Assembly (NCBI RefSeq): GCF_002284565.1
Contig: NZ_NPKI01000015.1
Span: 124,001 to 188,000 of the forward strand
Length of the DNA: 64,000 bases
Source: Mesorhizobium mediterraneum
GTDB lineage: Bacteria > Pseudomonadota > Alphaproteobacteria > Rhizobiales > Rhizobiaceae
Direction of reading: 5' to 3'
Of the stretch, positions 25,997 to 34,814 are shown one piece after another; within the stretch, counting starts at the first letter, position 1, and every line of letters begins with the position of its first letter. The translations under genes were made by a program, and so were the position numbers. The notes below the pieces were generated by a model. That model did not search any database and was not told the origin of the DNA. It saw nothing but the letters and a program-made list of their open reading frames with translations.

Positions 25997-26956
25997 ATGT
26001 CCTCACCCATCGTGAAACTGGTGGCCCAGCGCATTGCGCTGGGCATTCTCCTGCTGTTGGCCGTATCGGTCCTGATCTTCGCCGGCACCCAGATCCTGCC
26101 CGGCGACGTCGCGCAAGCCATCCTCGGACAGTCGGCGACACCGGAGTCGCTCGCCAATCTGCGCGAGCAGCTCGGCCTCAACGATCCGGCCTTTATCCGC
26201 TATTTCCGCTGGCTCGGCGGCGTCGTGACCGGCGATCTCGGCACCGCCATGTCAAGCGGGCAGGATATTGCGACGTCGATCAAGGGGCGGTTGTGGAACA
26301 CGCTGTTCCTCGCCTTCTGGGCGGCGGTCGTGGCCGTGCCGCTGGCGATCATCCTCGGACTGATCGCAGTGCGTTACCGCAATGGCTGGGTCGACAAGCT
26401 GATCTCCGGACTGGCGCTTGCTTCGACGTCGTTTCCCGAATTCTTCATCGGTTACGTGCTCGTCTATTTCTTTGCCGTGAAATACCAGATCTTCCCCGGC
26501 ATCTCGACGGTCTATGACGGAATGCCGTTCGGCGAGCGCATGCAGGCGATCATGCTGCCGGCGGCGGCACTGACGCTGGTGGTGCTCGCCCACATGATGC
26601 GCATGACGCGCGCCGCGATCCTCAACGTCATGCAGTCGGCGTATGTGGAAACCGCCGAGCTCAAGGGGCTTTCGGCATTCGCCGTCATTCGCAGGCATGC
26701 CTTCCCCAATGCGATTGCGCCGATCATCAACGTCGTCATGCTCAACCTCGCCTACCTGATCGTCGGCGTCGTCGTCGTCGAAGTGATCTTCGTCTATCCG
26801 GGCATGGGCCAATATCTCGTCGACCACGTCACCAAGCGTGACGTGCCGGTGGTGCAGGCGGTCGGCCTGATCTTCGCCGCCGTTTATATCAGCCTGAACA
26901 TCGTTGCGGACATAGCGGCGATCGTCGCCAATCCGCGTCTCAGACACCCGAAATAG
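25997..26956 (+). CDS. ABC transporter permease, DppB type
   Basis: 319 residues with about six transmembrane segments, the N-terminal GDVAQAILGQSATPESLANLR region typical of DppB/OppB, and the EAA-like loop around MRMTRAAILNVMQSAYVETAELKGLS. Inner-membrane half of the importer. It starts 16 bases after the binding-protein gene and ends 10 bases before the second permease. Confidence 0.92.
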   Translation: MSSPIVKLVAQRIALGILLLLAVSVLIFAGTQILPGDVAQAILGQSATPESLANLREQLGLNDPAFIRYFRWLGGVVTGDLGTAMSSGQDIATSIKGRLWNTLFLAFWAAVVAVPLAIILGLIAVRYRNGWVDKLISGLALASTSFPEFFIGYVLVYFFAVKYQIFPGISTVYDGMPFGERMQAIMLPAAALTLVVLAHMMRMTRAAILNVMQSAYVETAELKGLSAFAVIRRHAFPNAIAPIINVVMLNLAYLIVGVVVVEVIFVYPGMGQYLVDHVTKRDVPVVQAVGLIFAAVYISLNIVADIAAIVANPRLRHPK

Positions 26957-26966
26957 GGGAGAGGGC

Positions 26967-27791
26967 ATGCTCGACATAAAACGCATCCCCATCCCTGCGC
27001 TGATCGGCCTGGTGCTGACGGCATTGTTCGTGCTGGCGGCGATCTTCGCGCCGTGGATCGCGCCGTACGGCAATGGCGAGATCGTCGGCGACGTCTGGGC
27101 ACCGATGTCGGCGACACATTGGCTGGGCACCGACAATCTCGGCCGCGACCTCCTTTCGCGCATGATCTACGGCGCCCGCGTCACGCTGTTCATCGCGGTG
27201 CTGGCCACCGCCCTGTCCTTCTCGCTCGGCGCCATCCTCGGCTTCTCGGCGGCGGTTTTCGGCGGCTGGTTCGACACGCTTATGTCGCGCCTTGTCGATC
27301 TCCTGATGTCAATTCCGACGCTGATCATGGGCCTCGTCGTGCTGTCCGTGCTGCCAACCAATCTGGTGACGCTGATCCTGGTCATGGGCATCCTCGACTC
27401 GACCCGCGTTTACCGCCTGTCGCGGGCAGTCGCCGTCGACATCAACGTCATGGATTTCGTCGAGGCGGCCAAGCTGCGCGGCGAAGGCAGCATGTGGATC
27501 ATTTTCCGCGAAATCCTGCCCAACGCGTTGTCGCCGCTGGTTTCGGAACTTGGCCTGCGCTTCATCTATGCCGTGCTGTTCCTGTCGACGCTGTCCTTCC
27601 TCGGGCTCGGCGTGCAGCCGCCTAGCGCCGACTGGGGCGGCATGGTCAAGGAAAACAAGGATGGCATCGTCTTCGGCATCGCGGCGGCGCTCATCCCTGC
27701 GGCGGCGATCGCCATGCTGGCGATTTCAGTCAATCTGGTCGCCGACTGGGTGCTCAACCGCACGACAAGCCTGAAGGGAGGGCGCGGGTGA
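26967..27791 (+). CDS. ABC transporter permease, DppC type
   Basis: 274 residues. DppC/OppC features: N-terminal helix followed by HWLGTDNLGRDLLSRMIYG, the coupling loop DFVEAAKLRGEGSM and LGLGVQPPSADWGGMV. Partner of the DppB-type protein. GGGGAGAGGGC precedes ATG 26967. The stop overlaps the ATPase start by one base (TGATG). Confidence 0.92.
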   Translation: MLDIKRIPIPALIGLVLTALFVLAAIFAPWIAPYGNGEIVGDVWAPMSATHWLGTDNLGRDLLSRMIYGARVTLFIAVLATALSFSLGAILGFSAAVFGGWFDTLMSRLVDLLMSIPTLIMGLVVLSVLPTNLVTLILVMGILDSTRVYRLSRAVAVDINVMDFVEAAKLRGEGSMWIIFREILPNALSPLVSELGLRFIYAVLFLSTLSFLGLGVQPPSADWGGMVKENKDGIVFGIAAALIPAAAIAMLAISVNLVADWVLNRTTSLKGGRG

Positions 27792-29443
27792 TGGCTGACC
27801 AGCGAGCAAAGTCCGTGCTGCTCGATATCCGCAATCTGCGCATCGAGGCCACGGTGTTCCCGCCAGGCGAGCCGCCCAAGAACATCGTGCTTGTCCACGA
27901 CGTCTCACTGACGCTCGAGAAGGGCAAGGTGCTCGGCCTGATCGGCGAGTCCGGCGCCGGCAAGTCGACCATCGGCCTGTCCTCGATGGGCTATGGCCGC
28001 GGCGGCGTCCGCATCACCGGCGGCGAGGTCATCCTGAACGGCCGCGACATCCTGAAGGGCGGCAAGGAGGGCTTTCGCAAGCTGCGCGGCCGCGAGGTCT
28101 GCTATGTCGCGCAATCGGCCGCGGCGGCCTTCAACCCGGCGCACAGGCTGATGGACCAGGTGGTCGAGGCGACGCTGCTGCACGGCACGGCGACACGGGC
28201 CGCGGCCGAGAAGCGCGCCGTCGCACTGTTCAAGAAGCTCAGCCTGCCGAACCCCGAAAGCATAGGCGAGCGGTTTCCGCACCAGGTGTCGGGCGGCCAG
28301 CTGCAGCGCGTGATGACGGCGATGGCGCTCTGTTCCGAGCCCGACCTGATCGTCTTCGACGAGCCGACCACGGCGCTCGACGTGACGACGCAGATCGACG
28401 TGCTGGCGGCGATCAAGGACGCCATCCGCGACACCCATGTCGCGGCGCTCTACATCACCCACGACCTTGCCGTCGTCGCCCAGGTCTCGGACGAGATCAT
28501 GGTGCTGCGCCACGGCCGGCTGGTCGAATGGGGCGGCACCCGTCAGATCATCAAGGAACCGCGCCAGGAATACACCAATGCGCTGGTCTCGGTGCATGAG
28601 ATCGAGCACCAGGAACAGAAGCCCGGCACGACGCCGTTCCTGTCTGTCAAGAACATCACCGCCGCCTATGGCCGCAGTCACATCAAGGTGCTGAAGAACG
28701 TCTCGGTCGACATCTATCCAGGCCAGACGCTGGCGGTGGTCGGCGAGTCCGGCTCGGGCAAGTCGACGCTGGCGCGCGCCGTCACCGGCCTGTTGCCGCC
28801 CGAACAAGGCACCGTCACCTTCGACGGACGTCCACTCGCCAACCGGCTTGCCGACCGGCCGAAGGAGGATCTGCGCCAATTGCAGATGATCTACCAGATG
28901 GCCGACGTGGCGATGAATCCGCGCCAGACCGTCGGAACCATCATCGGCCGGCCGCTCGAATTCTATTTCGGTCTGCGTGGAAGGCAACGTGACGCCCGCG
29001 TCGCCGAGCTGCTCGACAAGATCGAGATGGGCAAGGGCTTCGTCGACCGCTACCCGGCCGAGCTTTCCGGTGGCCAAAAGCAGCGCGTCTGCATTGCCCG
29101 CTCGCTTGCCGCCAAGCCTAAGCTGATCATCTGCGACGAGGTCACCTCGGCGCTCGACCCACTGGTGGCCCACGGCATCCTGAAGCTGCTGCTCGAGCTG
29201 CAGAAAGAGGAAAACGTCGCCTATCTGTTCATCACCCACGACCTCGCCACGGTGAAGTCGATCGCCGATTCGATCGCGGTGATGTATCGCGGCGAGGTGG
29301 TGCGCTACGGCGCGAAGAGCCAGGTGCTGGCGCCGCCCTTCGACGACTATACAGACCTTCTCTTGTCCTCGGTGCCCGAAATGGAGATCGGCTGGCTGGA
29401 GAAGGCGATCAAGGGACGGCGCATGGCAAGCGCCGGGAATTAG
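27791..29443 (+). CDS. ABC transporter ATP-binding protein, fused DppD-DppF type
   Basis: 550 residues with two complete ATPase domains. First: GESGAGKST, signature VSGGQLQRVMTAMA, Walker B LIVFDEPTTALD. Second: GESGSGKST, LSGGQKQRVCIARS, LIICDEVTSALD. Each is followed by an oligopeptide-transport C-terminal segment. The fusion replaces the usual separate DppD and DppF. Completes a full importer with the three genes before it. The long antisense frame opposite is a shadow. Confidence 0.93.
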   Translation: MADQRAKSVLLDIRNLRIEATVFPPGEPPKNIVLVHDVSLTLEKGKVLGLIGESGAGKSTIGLSSMGYGRGGVRITGGEVILNGRDILKGGKEGFRKLRGREVCYVAQSAAAAFNPAHRLMDQVVEATLLHGTATRAAAEKRAVALFKKLSLPNPESIGERFPHQVSGGQLQRVMTAMALCSEPDLIVFDEPTTALDVTTQIDVLAAIKDAIRDTHVAALYITHDLAVVAQVSDEIMVLRHGRLVEWGGTRQIIKEPRQEYTNALVSVHEIEHQEQKPGTTPFLSVKNITAAYGRSHIKVLKNVSVDIYPGQTLAVVGESGSGKSTLARAVTGLLPPEQGTVTFDGRPLANRLADRPKEDLRQLQMIYQMADVAMNPRQTVGTIIGRPLEFYFGLRGRQRDARVAELLDKIEMGKGFVDRYPAELSGGQKQRVCIARSLAAKPKLIICDEVTSALDPLVAHGILKLLLELQKEENVAYLFITHDLATVKSIADSIAVMYRGEVVRYGAKSQVLAPPFDDYTDLLLSSVPEMEIGWLEKAIKGRRMASAGN

Positions 29444-29450
29444 ACACCCG

Positions 29451-30290
29451 GTGGCGTTGAATACAAAACTTCTGCTCATCATCCTCGACGGCGTGCCTTA
29501 CCGCAATTGGCGCCGGCTGATGGGCAATCTCGAAGGCTGGGTGCAATCGGGCGAAGCGCGTGTCTGGAAGATGCGCTCCGTTCTGCCGTCGACCTCAGCC
29601 TGCTGCTATGCGTCGATCCATACCGGCGTGGCACCGCAAGTGCATGGCATCCTGACCAACGAGAGCCGGTTCCGCGTCAAGCAACCGGATATATTTTCGG
29701 AGGTCAGCAAGGCCGGCGGCAAGACCGGCGCGGTCACTCATTCCTACTGGTCCGAATTCTTCCGGGCCTATCCGTTCGATCTGGTCGAGGACATGGAGTT
29801 CGACGAGCCCGGCGGGCCGATCACGCATGGCCGGTTCCACACCATGACCGGCTACAACGCCCGCAACCAGATGACGCCGAGCGACGTCGACCTGTTCGCG
29901 ACGCTGACCATGCTGACCAGGCGCCACCGCATCGACTACGGCATCCTGCACACCTGCACGCTGGACTCGATGGGCCACCGCTTCGGCCATGACTGCCATG
30001 AGATGGATCACGCCGTCTATGCGATGGACGGCATGCTCGCAGCCTTCCTGCCGCGCTGGCGGGAAGCCGGCTACGAGGTCATCGTCACAGCCGATCACGG
30101 CCAGACCGATCGCGGCCATCATGGCGGCCATGACGACGAGATGCAGGATTTTGCTCTGTATTATTTCGGACAGGGCGAGGGGCCGGAGGCCGGCACGCTG
30201 TTAGACCAGTTGCAGCTTGCGCCGACCGTGCTTGCCCGCCTCGGCGTGCCGGTGCCTGCGACGATGAAGGCCACGCCGTTCCTCGACTGA
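29451..30290 (+). CDS. Alkaline phosphatase superfamily protein (nucleotide pyrophosphatase/phosphodiesterase-like)
   Basis: 279 residues from a GTG start, 7 bases after the ATPase gene. Metal and nucleophile motifs: LLIILDGVP, PSTSACCYASIHTG (candidate nucleophile Ser/Thr), CTLDSMGHRFGHD and VTADHGQTDRGHHGGHDD. No signal peptide, so a cytoplasmic phosphodiesterase or phosphatase acting on a small molecule is likely. Its place at the end of the transporter operon suggests it processes the imported substrate, for example a phosphorylated or phosphonate-like compound. Confidence 0.82.
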   Translation: MALNTKLLLIILDGVPYRNWRRLMGNLEGWVQSGEARVWKMRSVLPSTSACCYASIHTGVAPQVHGILTNESRFRVKQPDIFSEVSKAGGKTGAVTHSYWSEFFRAYPFDLVEDMEFDEPGGPITHGRFHTMTGYNARNQMTPSDVDLFATLTMLTRRHRIDYGILHTCTLDSMGHRFGHDCHEMDHAVYAMDGMLAAFLPRWREAGYEVIVTADHGQTDRGHHGGHDDEMQDFALYYFGQGEGPEAGTLLDQLQLAPTVLARLGVPVPATMKATPFLD

Positions 30291-30354
30291 ATGAATGCTG
30301 GCCCTCTCTCCTGCAGGCGCCGTGGCGCGATAGGGCAGCGACGCATATGTCGTA

Positions 30355-31359
30355 TCAAAGTTCGAGACAAACCTTGCCAAAGTGCTTTTGGGATTCGTAG
30401 TACTTGAAGGCATTGGCGATCTCCTGCAGCGGAAAACCGCGGTCGATAGCTGGCTTCAAACGGTTGGCCTCGATGGCACGAATCATGTCTTCCTGGTCTG
30501 CCCTGCTGCCAATAGAAATTCCGCTGATCCTAATCTGATTGGAAAACAGGGCCGGGATCGAAACTTGTCCGGCAAAGCCAGTCAGGACGCCGATCAGGGC
30601 GATGTGGCCGCCCATCCTGCAAGCTGTTATCGACTGCGCCAACGTGCCCGGCCCGCCAACCTCGATCACGTGATCGACGCCGCGTCCGTCCGTCAAAATC
30701 CTTACCTTCTGGCCCCAATCCGGCACTGCCTTGTAATTGACGACAATGTCGGCTCCAAACCGCTTCAGCTTTTCCAGCTTTTCCTCCGATGAAGAGGTGG
30801 CAATAACGCGAGCGCCCGCAATTTTTGCGAATTGCAGCGCGAACAGCGATACACTTCCCGTGCCAAGGACCAGCACCGTATCACCGGGCTTCACCTGGCC
30901 GCACACCATCAGGGCTTTCCAGGCGGTAACGCCGGCACAGGTAAGCGTTGCCGCCTCCATATGCGTGAAGTCTGCCGGTGCCCTTGTGAAGGCATGCCAG
31001 GGCATGCACACATATTCGCGAGCATAGCCGTCAACATCATCTCCCAATTCGCCCGTCTTATTGGCTGGCGTCGGTTCGCCGGCCAGCCAATGGGGCCAAT
31101 AGGTGCTGACGACGGCATCTCCGGCCTTGAATTGTTGGACATCGTCTGAGGCCGCAATCACTTGTCCAGCGCCATCGGACAGCGGGATTCGGCCATCGGC
31201 GCACGGTTTGTTTCCCAGCGCCACCATGCTGTCGTGGAAATTCAACGAACACGCTCGTATCCTGACAAGCAACTCACCCGGCCCTGGTTTCGGACAATCT
31301 TCCTCGACCAGCTTGAGATTTTCCAAGCCTCCCGGCGCTTTCAGCCTAATCAGTCTCAT
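30355..31359 (-). CDS. Zinc-type alcohol dehydrogenase / quinone oxidoreductase family protein
   Basis: 334 residues from ATG 31359 with AAGGAC upstream. MDR fold: N-terminal GroES-like domain (GELLVRIRACSLNFHD), ATLTCAGVTAWKAL, and the NAD(P) site VLVLGTGSVSLFALQFAK. The LNFHD motif replaces the catalytic-zinc cysteine seen in classical alcohol dehydrogenases, so it may be a zinc-independent member. The gene is visibly less GC-rich and uses more A/T third positions than its neighbours, which may mean transfer. Stands alone on the minus strand. Confidence 0.85.
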   Translation of the reverse strand: MRLIRLKAPGGLENLKLVEEDCPKPGPGELLVRIRACSLNFHDSMVALGNKPCADGRIPLSDGAGQVIAASDDVQQFKAGDAVVSTYWPHWLAGEPTPANKTGELGDDVDGYAREYVCMPWHAFTRAPADFTHMEAATLTCAGVTAWKALMVCGQVKPGDTVLVLGTGSVSLFALQFAKIAGARVIATSSSEEKLEKLKRFGADIVVNYKAVPDWGQKVRILTDGRGVDHVIEVGGPGTLAQSITACRMGGHIALIGVLTGFAGQVSIPALFSNQIRISGISIGSRADQEDMIRAIEANRLKPAIDRGFPLQEIANAFKYYESQKHFGKVCLEL

Positions 31360-31785
31360 GGAAAGGTCCTTCCGATCGCGCAAGGCTTCATGCGCCTCAC
31401 CAGTCGCATGGACGATTGACCGCGTCGAACACCGCCATCGGCGACTGATCCACGAGTCGCGGCCGAAAAGCTGTTGTTGGTCATGACTTTCACTTCTTCA
31501 GAGGGTTGCGGTTTGCGATCGGGACCTTAGTCGCCCGGCAGCGGACCGGTGAGTTACAAACCTGTCGGGAATCCCCTGTGCGGCGGCGTCGTCCAATGAC
31601 GCTCCGCCCGAGGCTGAACGACTGCACCTTGAGCCGCCTAGTGGCCGCCATCATGGCGAGCCTGACGGCTGCCTTTTGCTTGGTGCCCCTGACTGAGACT
31701 GACCCCTAAAAACGGGGGGCAACGGTATACTCTGGCAACCTTTCCGCTCTTCGGTTAGCCTCCGCAAAAATCCGGGCGGAAAGCG
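31360..31785. other. Intergenic region without a recognisable gene
   Basis: 426 bases between the dehydrogenase start and the sigma factor start. No open frame here has coding character or a good ribosome site. It should hold the promoters of the two divergent units. A short C-run / G-run pair (GACCCCTAAAAACGGGGGGC, about 31702-31721) and GGCAACCTTTCCGCTCTTCGG (about 31734) could belong to the sigma operon promoter, but neither is a convincing match to a known consensus. Confidence 0.5.
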
Positions 31786-32412
31786 GTGAACCTTTTTGGG
31801 CCGATCGGCGACAGAGCAGACAGGAGCCAGGCGGCTCGACCGGCCATGACGGCAGCGACGGAAACCGACCGCGCGCTTGTCAGCCGGGTCGCGAAGGGCG
31901 ACCGTGCCGCCGTGCGGCTCCTGTTCATGCGCCACCACGCGCGGGTCTACCGCTTCGTGGTGCGCCAGACGGGATCGGAAATGATGGCCGATGATATCGC
32001 CAACGAGGTGTTTCTCGAACTCTGGCGCCAGGCGCCAGGCTTCGAGGGGCGCTCGGAAGTCTCGACATGGCTGCTCGGCATCGCCCGCTTCAAGGCGCTG
32101 TCGTCGCTGCGCAAGAAGAAGGAAGACCGGATCGACGACGATGACGCGGCCCAGGTCCCAGACAGCGCCGACACGCCGGAAGTCGTCACCATGAAGGAAG
32201 ACAAGGGCGCCGCTTTGCGGCGCTTCGTCGATGCCTTGCCGGAAGAGCACCGCACGGTGATCGACCTTGCCTATTACCACGGACAGTCGGTGACCGAGAT
32301 CGGGGAGGTGCTCGGCATCCCGGTTGCTACCGTCAAGACCCGGATGTTCTACGCCCGCAAGAAACTCGGCGAGGCGCTCAAGGCCGCCGGTTACGACAGG
32401 GGGTGGCCATGA
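31786..32412 (+). CDS. ECF-type RNA polymerase sigma factor
   Basis: 208 residues from GTG 31786 (GGCGGAAAGCG upstream); ATG 31846 is an alternative giving 188 residues. Sigma region 2 is at ADDIANEVFLELWRQA with FEGRSEVSTWLLGIAR; region 4 at SVTEIGEVLGIPVATVKTRM, FYARKKL. An extracytoplasmic function sigma factor. Its stop overlaps the next gene's ATG by 4 bases; that gene encodes a membrane protein with an anti-sigma-like N-terminus, and a subtilase follows. The signal is presumably periplasmic and may involve proteolysis. Confidence 0.92.
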   Translation: MNLFGPIGDRADRSQAARPAMTAATETDRALVSRVAKGDRAAVRLLFMRHHARVYRFVVRQTGSEMMADDIANEVFLELWRQAPGFEGRSEVSTWLLGIARFKALSSLRKKKEDRIDDDDAAQVPDSADTPEVVTMKEDKGAALRRFVDALPEEHRTVIDLAYYHGQSVTEIGEVLGIPVATVKTRMFYARKKLGEALKAAGYDRGWP

Positions 32413-33077
32413 GCGCCGCTGAAAAGATGTCGCGCCGCGATGAAATGGAAACGCTGCTGCCGTTCTATCTGAACGGCTCGCTGGAAGGCTCGGAACTCGA
32501 AGCCGTCGAGGAATGGCTGGCTTCCGATCCGGCGGCGCTTGCCGCACTCGGCGAGGCCGAAGCCGAATTCTCCAGCACCGCTGCATCCAATGAGGCGATC
32601 CGCCCGCCGGCCGATGCGCTCGGCCGCTTCACCCGGGCGCTCGACGCCGAAGCCGGCCCCGTGCGCGCGCCGGCGACATCGTCCTGGCTGGCGCAGGTGT
32701 GGGGCCGCTTCATGGCGGTGCCGGCCGGCGTCGCCTGGGCTGCGGCGGCAGCACTGCTTGCCCTCGTCATGGTGCAATCGGTTGTTCAGCCAGGCGGCAA
32801 GGACGGCGATTTCGAAATTGCCGGCCAACAAGGCGATCTGACGAAAATGCCGTTCGCGCTGGTGACGTTCAAGCCGGATGCGAAGATGGCCGACATTGTC
32901 GCTTTTCTTGGCGAACACCAGCTGAAGATTGCCGGCGGGCCGACCGCCGACGGTGTCTTCCGCCTTGGCATCCCGGCCGCAACCGCAGCCGATTATCAAA
33001 AAGTGCTTGCTCTTATTGCCGCCCAGCCTTTCGCGGAGGCTGTGGTCGAGGGAAGGAGACCGGTTGATGGCGGCTAG
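32409..33077 (+). CDS. Membrane anti-sigma factor with propeptide-like periplasmic domain
   Basis: 222 residues. Residues 8-50 form the helical anti-sigma domain (ETLLPFYLNGSLEGSELEAV) without the HxxxCxxC zinc ligands. One transmembrane helix at about 104-125. The periplasmic part, about 147-220, has the strand-helix-strand-helix-strand pattern FALVTFKPDAK, MADIVAFLGEHQLKI, VFRLGIPA, YQKVLALIAAQP, EAVVEGRRP. That order closely resembles the subtilase propeptide domain of the next gene. Start at ATG 32409 (ATGA overlap with the sigma gene). The propeptide comparison is by eye. Confidence 0.8.
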   Translation: MSAAEKMSRRDEMETLLPFYLNGSLEGSELEAVEEWLASDPAALAALGEAEAEFSSTAASNEAIRPPADALGRFTRALDAEAGPVRAPATSSWLAQVWGRFMAVPAGVAWAAAAALLALVMVQSVVQPGGKDGDFEIAGQQGDLTKMPFALVTFKPDAKMADIVAFLGEHQLKIAGGPTADGVFRLGIPAATAADYQKVLALIAAQPFAEAVVEGRRPVDGG

Positions 33078-34539
33078 GGCGGTCATTGGGTTTGCGGCGC
33101 TCCTTGTGGCGGCGATGACGCTCGCCGCCGCGCCCGCTTTGGCGCAGACCAATGATCCAAACCTCACCCAGACGGAAATCGACTGCCTCAACCGGGCGAC
33201 GGCGGCGGCCGACTGTATCGAGGACGATACAAGAGACGGCAGCGGCGAAAAGCCCGGCGCTGGTTCCGCCGCGACAAATGCGGTCGTTCTTCCTGCGCTG
33301 ATCGTTGACCTGTTTCCCAACCCGGTCGGCGGCGGCCAAGCTCCGCTGCCGACGCCCGATCCACGCCGCAATCCGGCCGGTCGGGCACTGCCGCCGCAGG
33401 CCGCCGGTGCGCCTGCGATACAGGCCGCCGCGACGGGCGGTCCGATCGTTTCGCCCAGCGATCTCGTCGCGGCCGAGCCGCCGCGCGCCGTCATCGGTGA
33501 TTTCGTGCCCGACGAGGTGCTGGTGACGGTAGACGGCGACGCCGTCCAGCAGATCGCCGCCTCATTTGGCCTCGAGGTGCGCTCGCAGCGCCAGTCTCTG
33601 CTGCTCGGCACCACGCTGGTGCGCTTCGGCATTCCCGATGGCCGACCGGTCGGCGTCGTGCTGGCGCAGCTTGCCGCCGACGGCCGCACCATGCGGCGCG
33701 AGCCCAACCATATCTACTCGCTGCAACAGGCAGCCAGCATCGTCAATTATGCCTTCGAGCGCATCGCGCTGGATTCGAAAGCGGCCAGCGGCGAGAATGT
33801 GCGCGTCGCCGTCATCGACACCGCCATCGACGATGCCAATCCAGCACTCTCCGGCGTCATCGTCGATCAGTTCGACGCCATGCCCGATGTGCCGATCGAG
33901 GCGCGCGATCATGGCACCTCGATCGACGGCCTGATCGCCGGCGTCGGCGCGCTCAAAGGCATGGCGCCGGGCGCGAAAATCTACCATGCCCGAGCTTTCG
34001 AGGGCGGCAAGTCGACCATGGACATCATCCTGTCGGCGCTCGACTGGGCGGCAAGCCAAGATGTTCGCATCATCAATATGAGCTTCGTCGGACCGAAGAA
34101 CGACCTGCTCGGCATCGCCTGCCGCAATGCTCGCGCCTTGGGCATCGTGCTGGTCGCCGCCGCCGGCAACAACGGGCCGAAGGCGCCCTACGGCTACCCC
34201 GCCGCCTTCGACGGCGTCATCGCGGTGACGGCCACTGATGCCAAGGACGGGCTGATGCAGCAGGCTAATCGTGGCGCCTACGTCTTCCTCTCCGCTCCTG
34301 GCGTCGAGATGGTGGCGCCGAGCGGCGCCGGCTCGGATGTGGTCACCGGCACCTCATTTGCCGCAGCCATTGTGACCGGCGCGATCGCCAATCTGTTGCA
34401 TGCCGCGCCCGATCGTTCCGCCGACTGGGTCGAGAAGGCATTGGCCGGCACGGCCAAGGATCTCGGCCCCAAGGGACGAGACAATGATTTCGGCTATGGT
34501 CTGCTGGACACCAAGGCGGCCGCGGCAGCGAAGGAATAG
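33067..34539 (+). CDS. S8 family serine peptidase (subtilisin-like), secreted
   Basis: 490 residues. Signal peptide to about residue 26 (LAAAPALAQ). A low-complexity linker follows, then a propeptide-like domain at about 148-220 (DEVLVTVDGDAVQQIAASFG, LVRFGIPDG, EPNHIYSLQ). Catalytic triad D251 in VAVIDTAID, H282 in ARDHGTSIDG and S430 in TGTSFAAAIV, with oxyanion N368 in AAAGNNG. Start at ATG 33067, overlapping the anti-sigma stop by 11 bases; the long upstream extension is shadow. Periplasmic or secreted protease, probably tied to the sigma/anti-sigma pair. Confidence 0.92.
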   Translation: MAARAVIGFAALLVAAMTLAAAPALAQTNDPNLTQTEIDCLNRATAAADCIEDDTRDGSGEKPGAGSAATNAVVLPALIVDLFPNPVGGGQAPLPTPDPRRNPAGRALPPQAAGAPAIQAAATGGPIVSPSDLVAAEPPRAVIGDFVPDEVLVTVDGDAVQQIAASFGLEVRSQRQSLLLGTTLVRFGIPDGRPVGVVLAQLAADGRTMRREPNHIYSLQQAASIVNYAFERIALDSKAASGENVRVAVIDTAIDDANPALSGVIVDQFDAMPDVPIEARDHGTSIDGLIAGVGALKGMAPGAKIYHARAFEGGKSTMDIILSALDWAASQDVRIINMSFVGPKNDLLGIACRNARALGIVLVAAAGNNGPKAPYGYPAAFDGVIAVTATDAKDGLMQQANRGAYVFLSAPGVEMVAPSGAGSDVVTGTSFAAAIVTGAIANLLHAAPDRSADWVEKALAGTAKDLGPKGRDNDFGYGLLDTKAAAAAKE

Positions 34540-34814
34540 GCGTAGGCTTAAACGCTTCTGCTTTTATGCACATCGAAACTCAATCACTGGCTGCCACCAG
34601 CGCCCGAGATTGGTGGAACTTAGACGTTCGAGCTGACTGCCGGATCGGCTTGGCCATGCCAAAACCCGTCAAATAGTTCGAAAACTGGCTAGTTCGTTTC
34701 ATTGGCGGCTGATGCCCGCTGGGCAAGTGGCCCTTTTAGGGTCACCAGAGGTGCTACTTGAGCAAATCTAGCCGACGCAGGTCCGTAGCAGCACTTGCGC
34801 AAGAGATCATCGGT

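Noticed and set aside
24511-26181. Minus-strand open frame of 556 codons opposite the substrate-binding protein gene
   Set aside because: Shadow frame with no ribosome site or domain; the plus strand holds a complete Tat-exported binding protein and a permease start.
27905-29482. Minus-strand open frame of 525 codons opposite the fused ABC ATPase
   Set aside because: Low-complexity charged shadow; the plus-strand ATPase has two complete sets of Walker and signature motifs.
31568-31595. GGAAT-N17-CGTCC as an EcfG-type promoter for the sigma operon
   Set aside because: The -35 differs from GGAAC, the spacing is at the limit, and it lies about 200 bases from the start; not strong enough to list.
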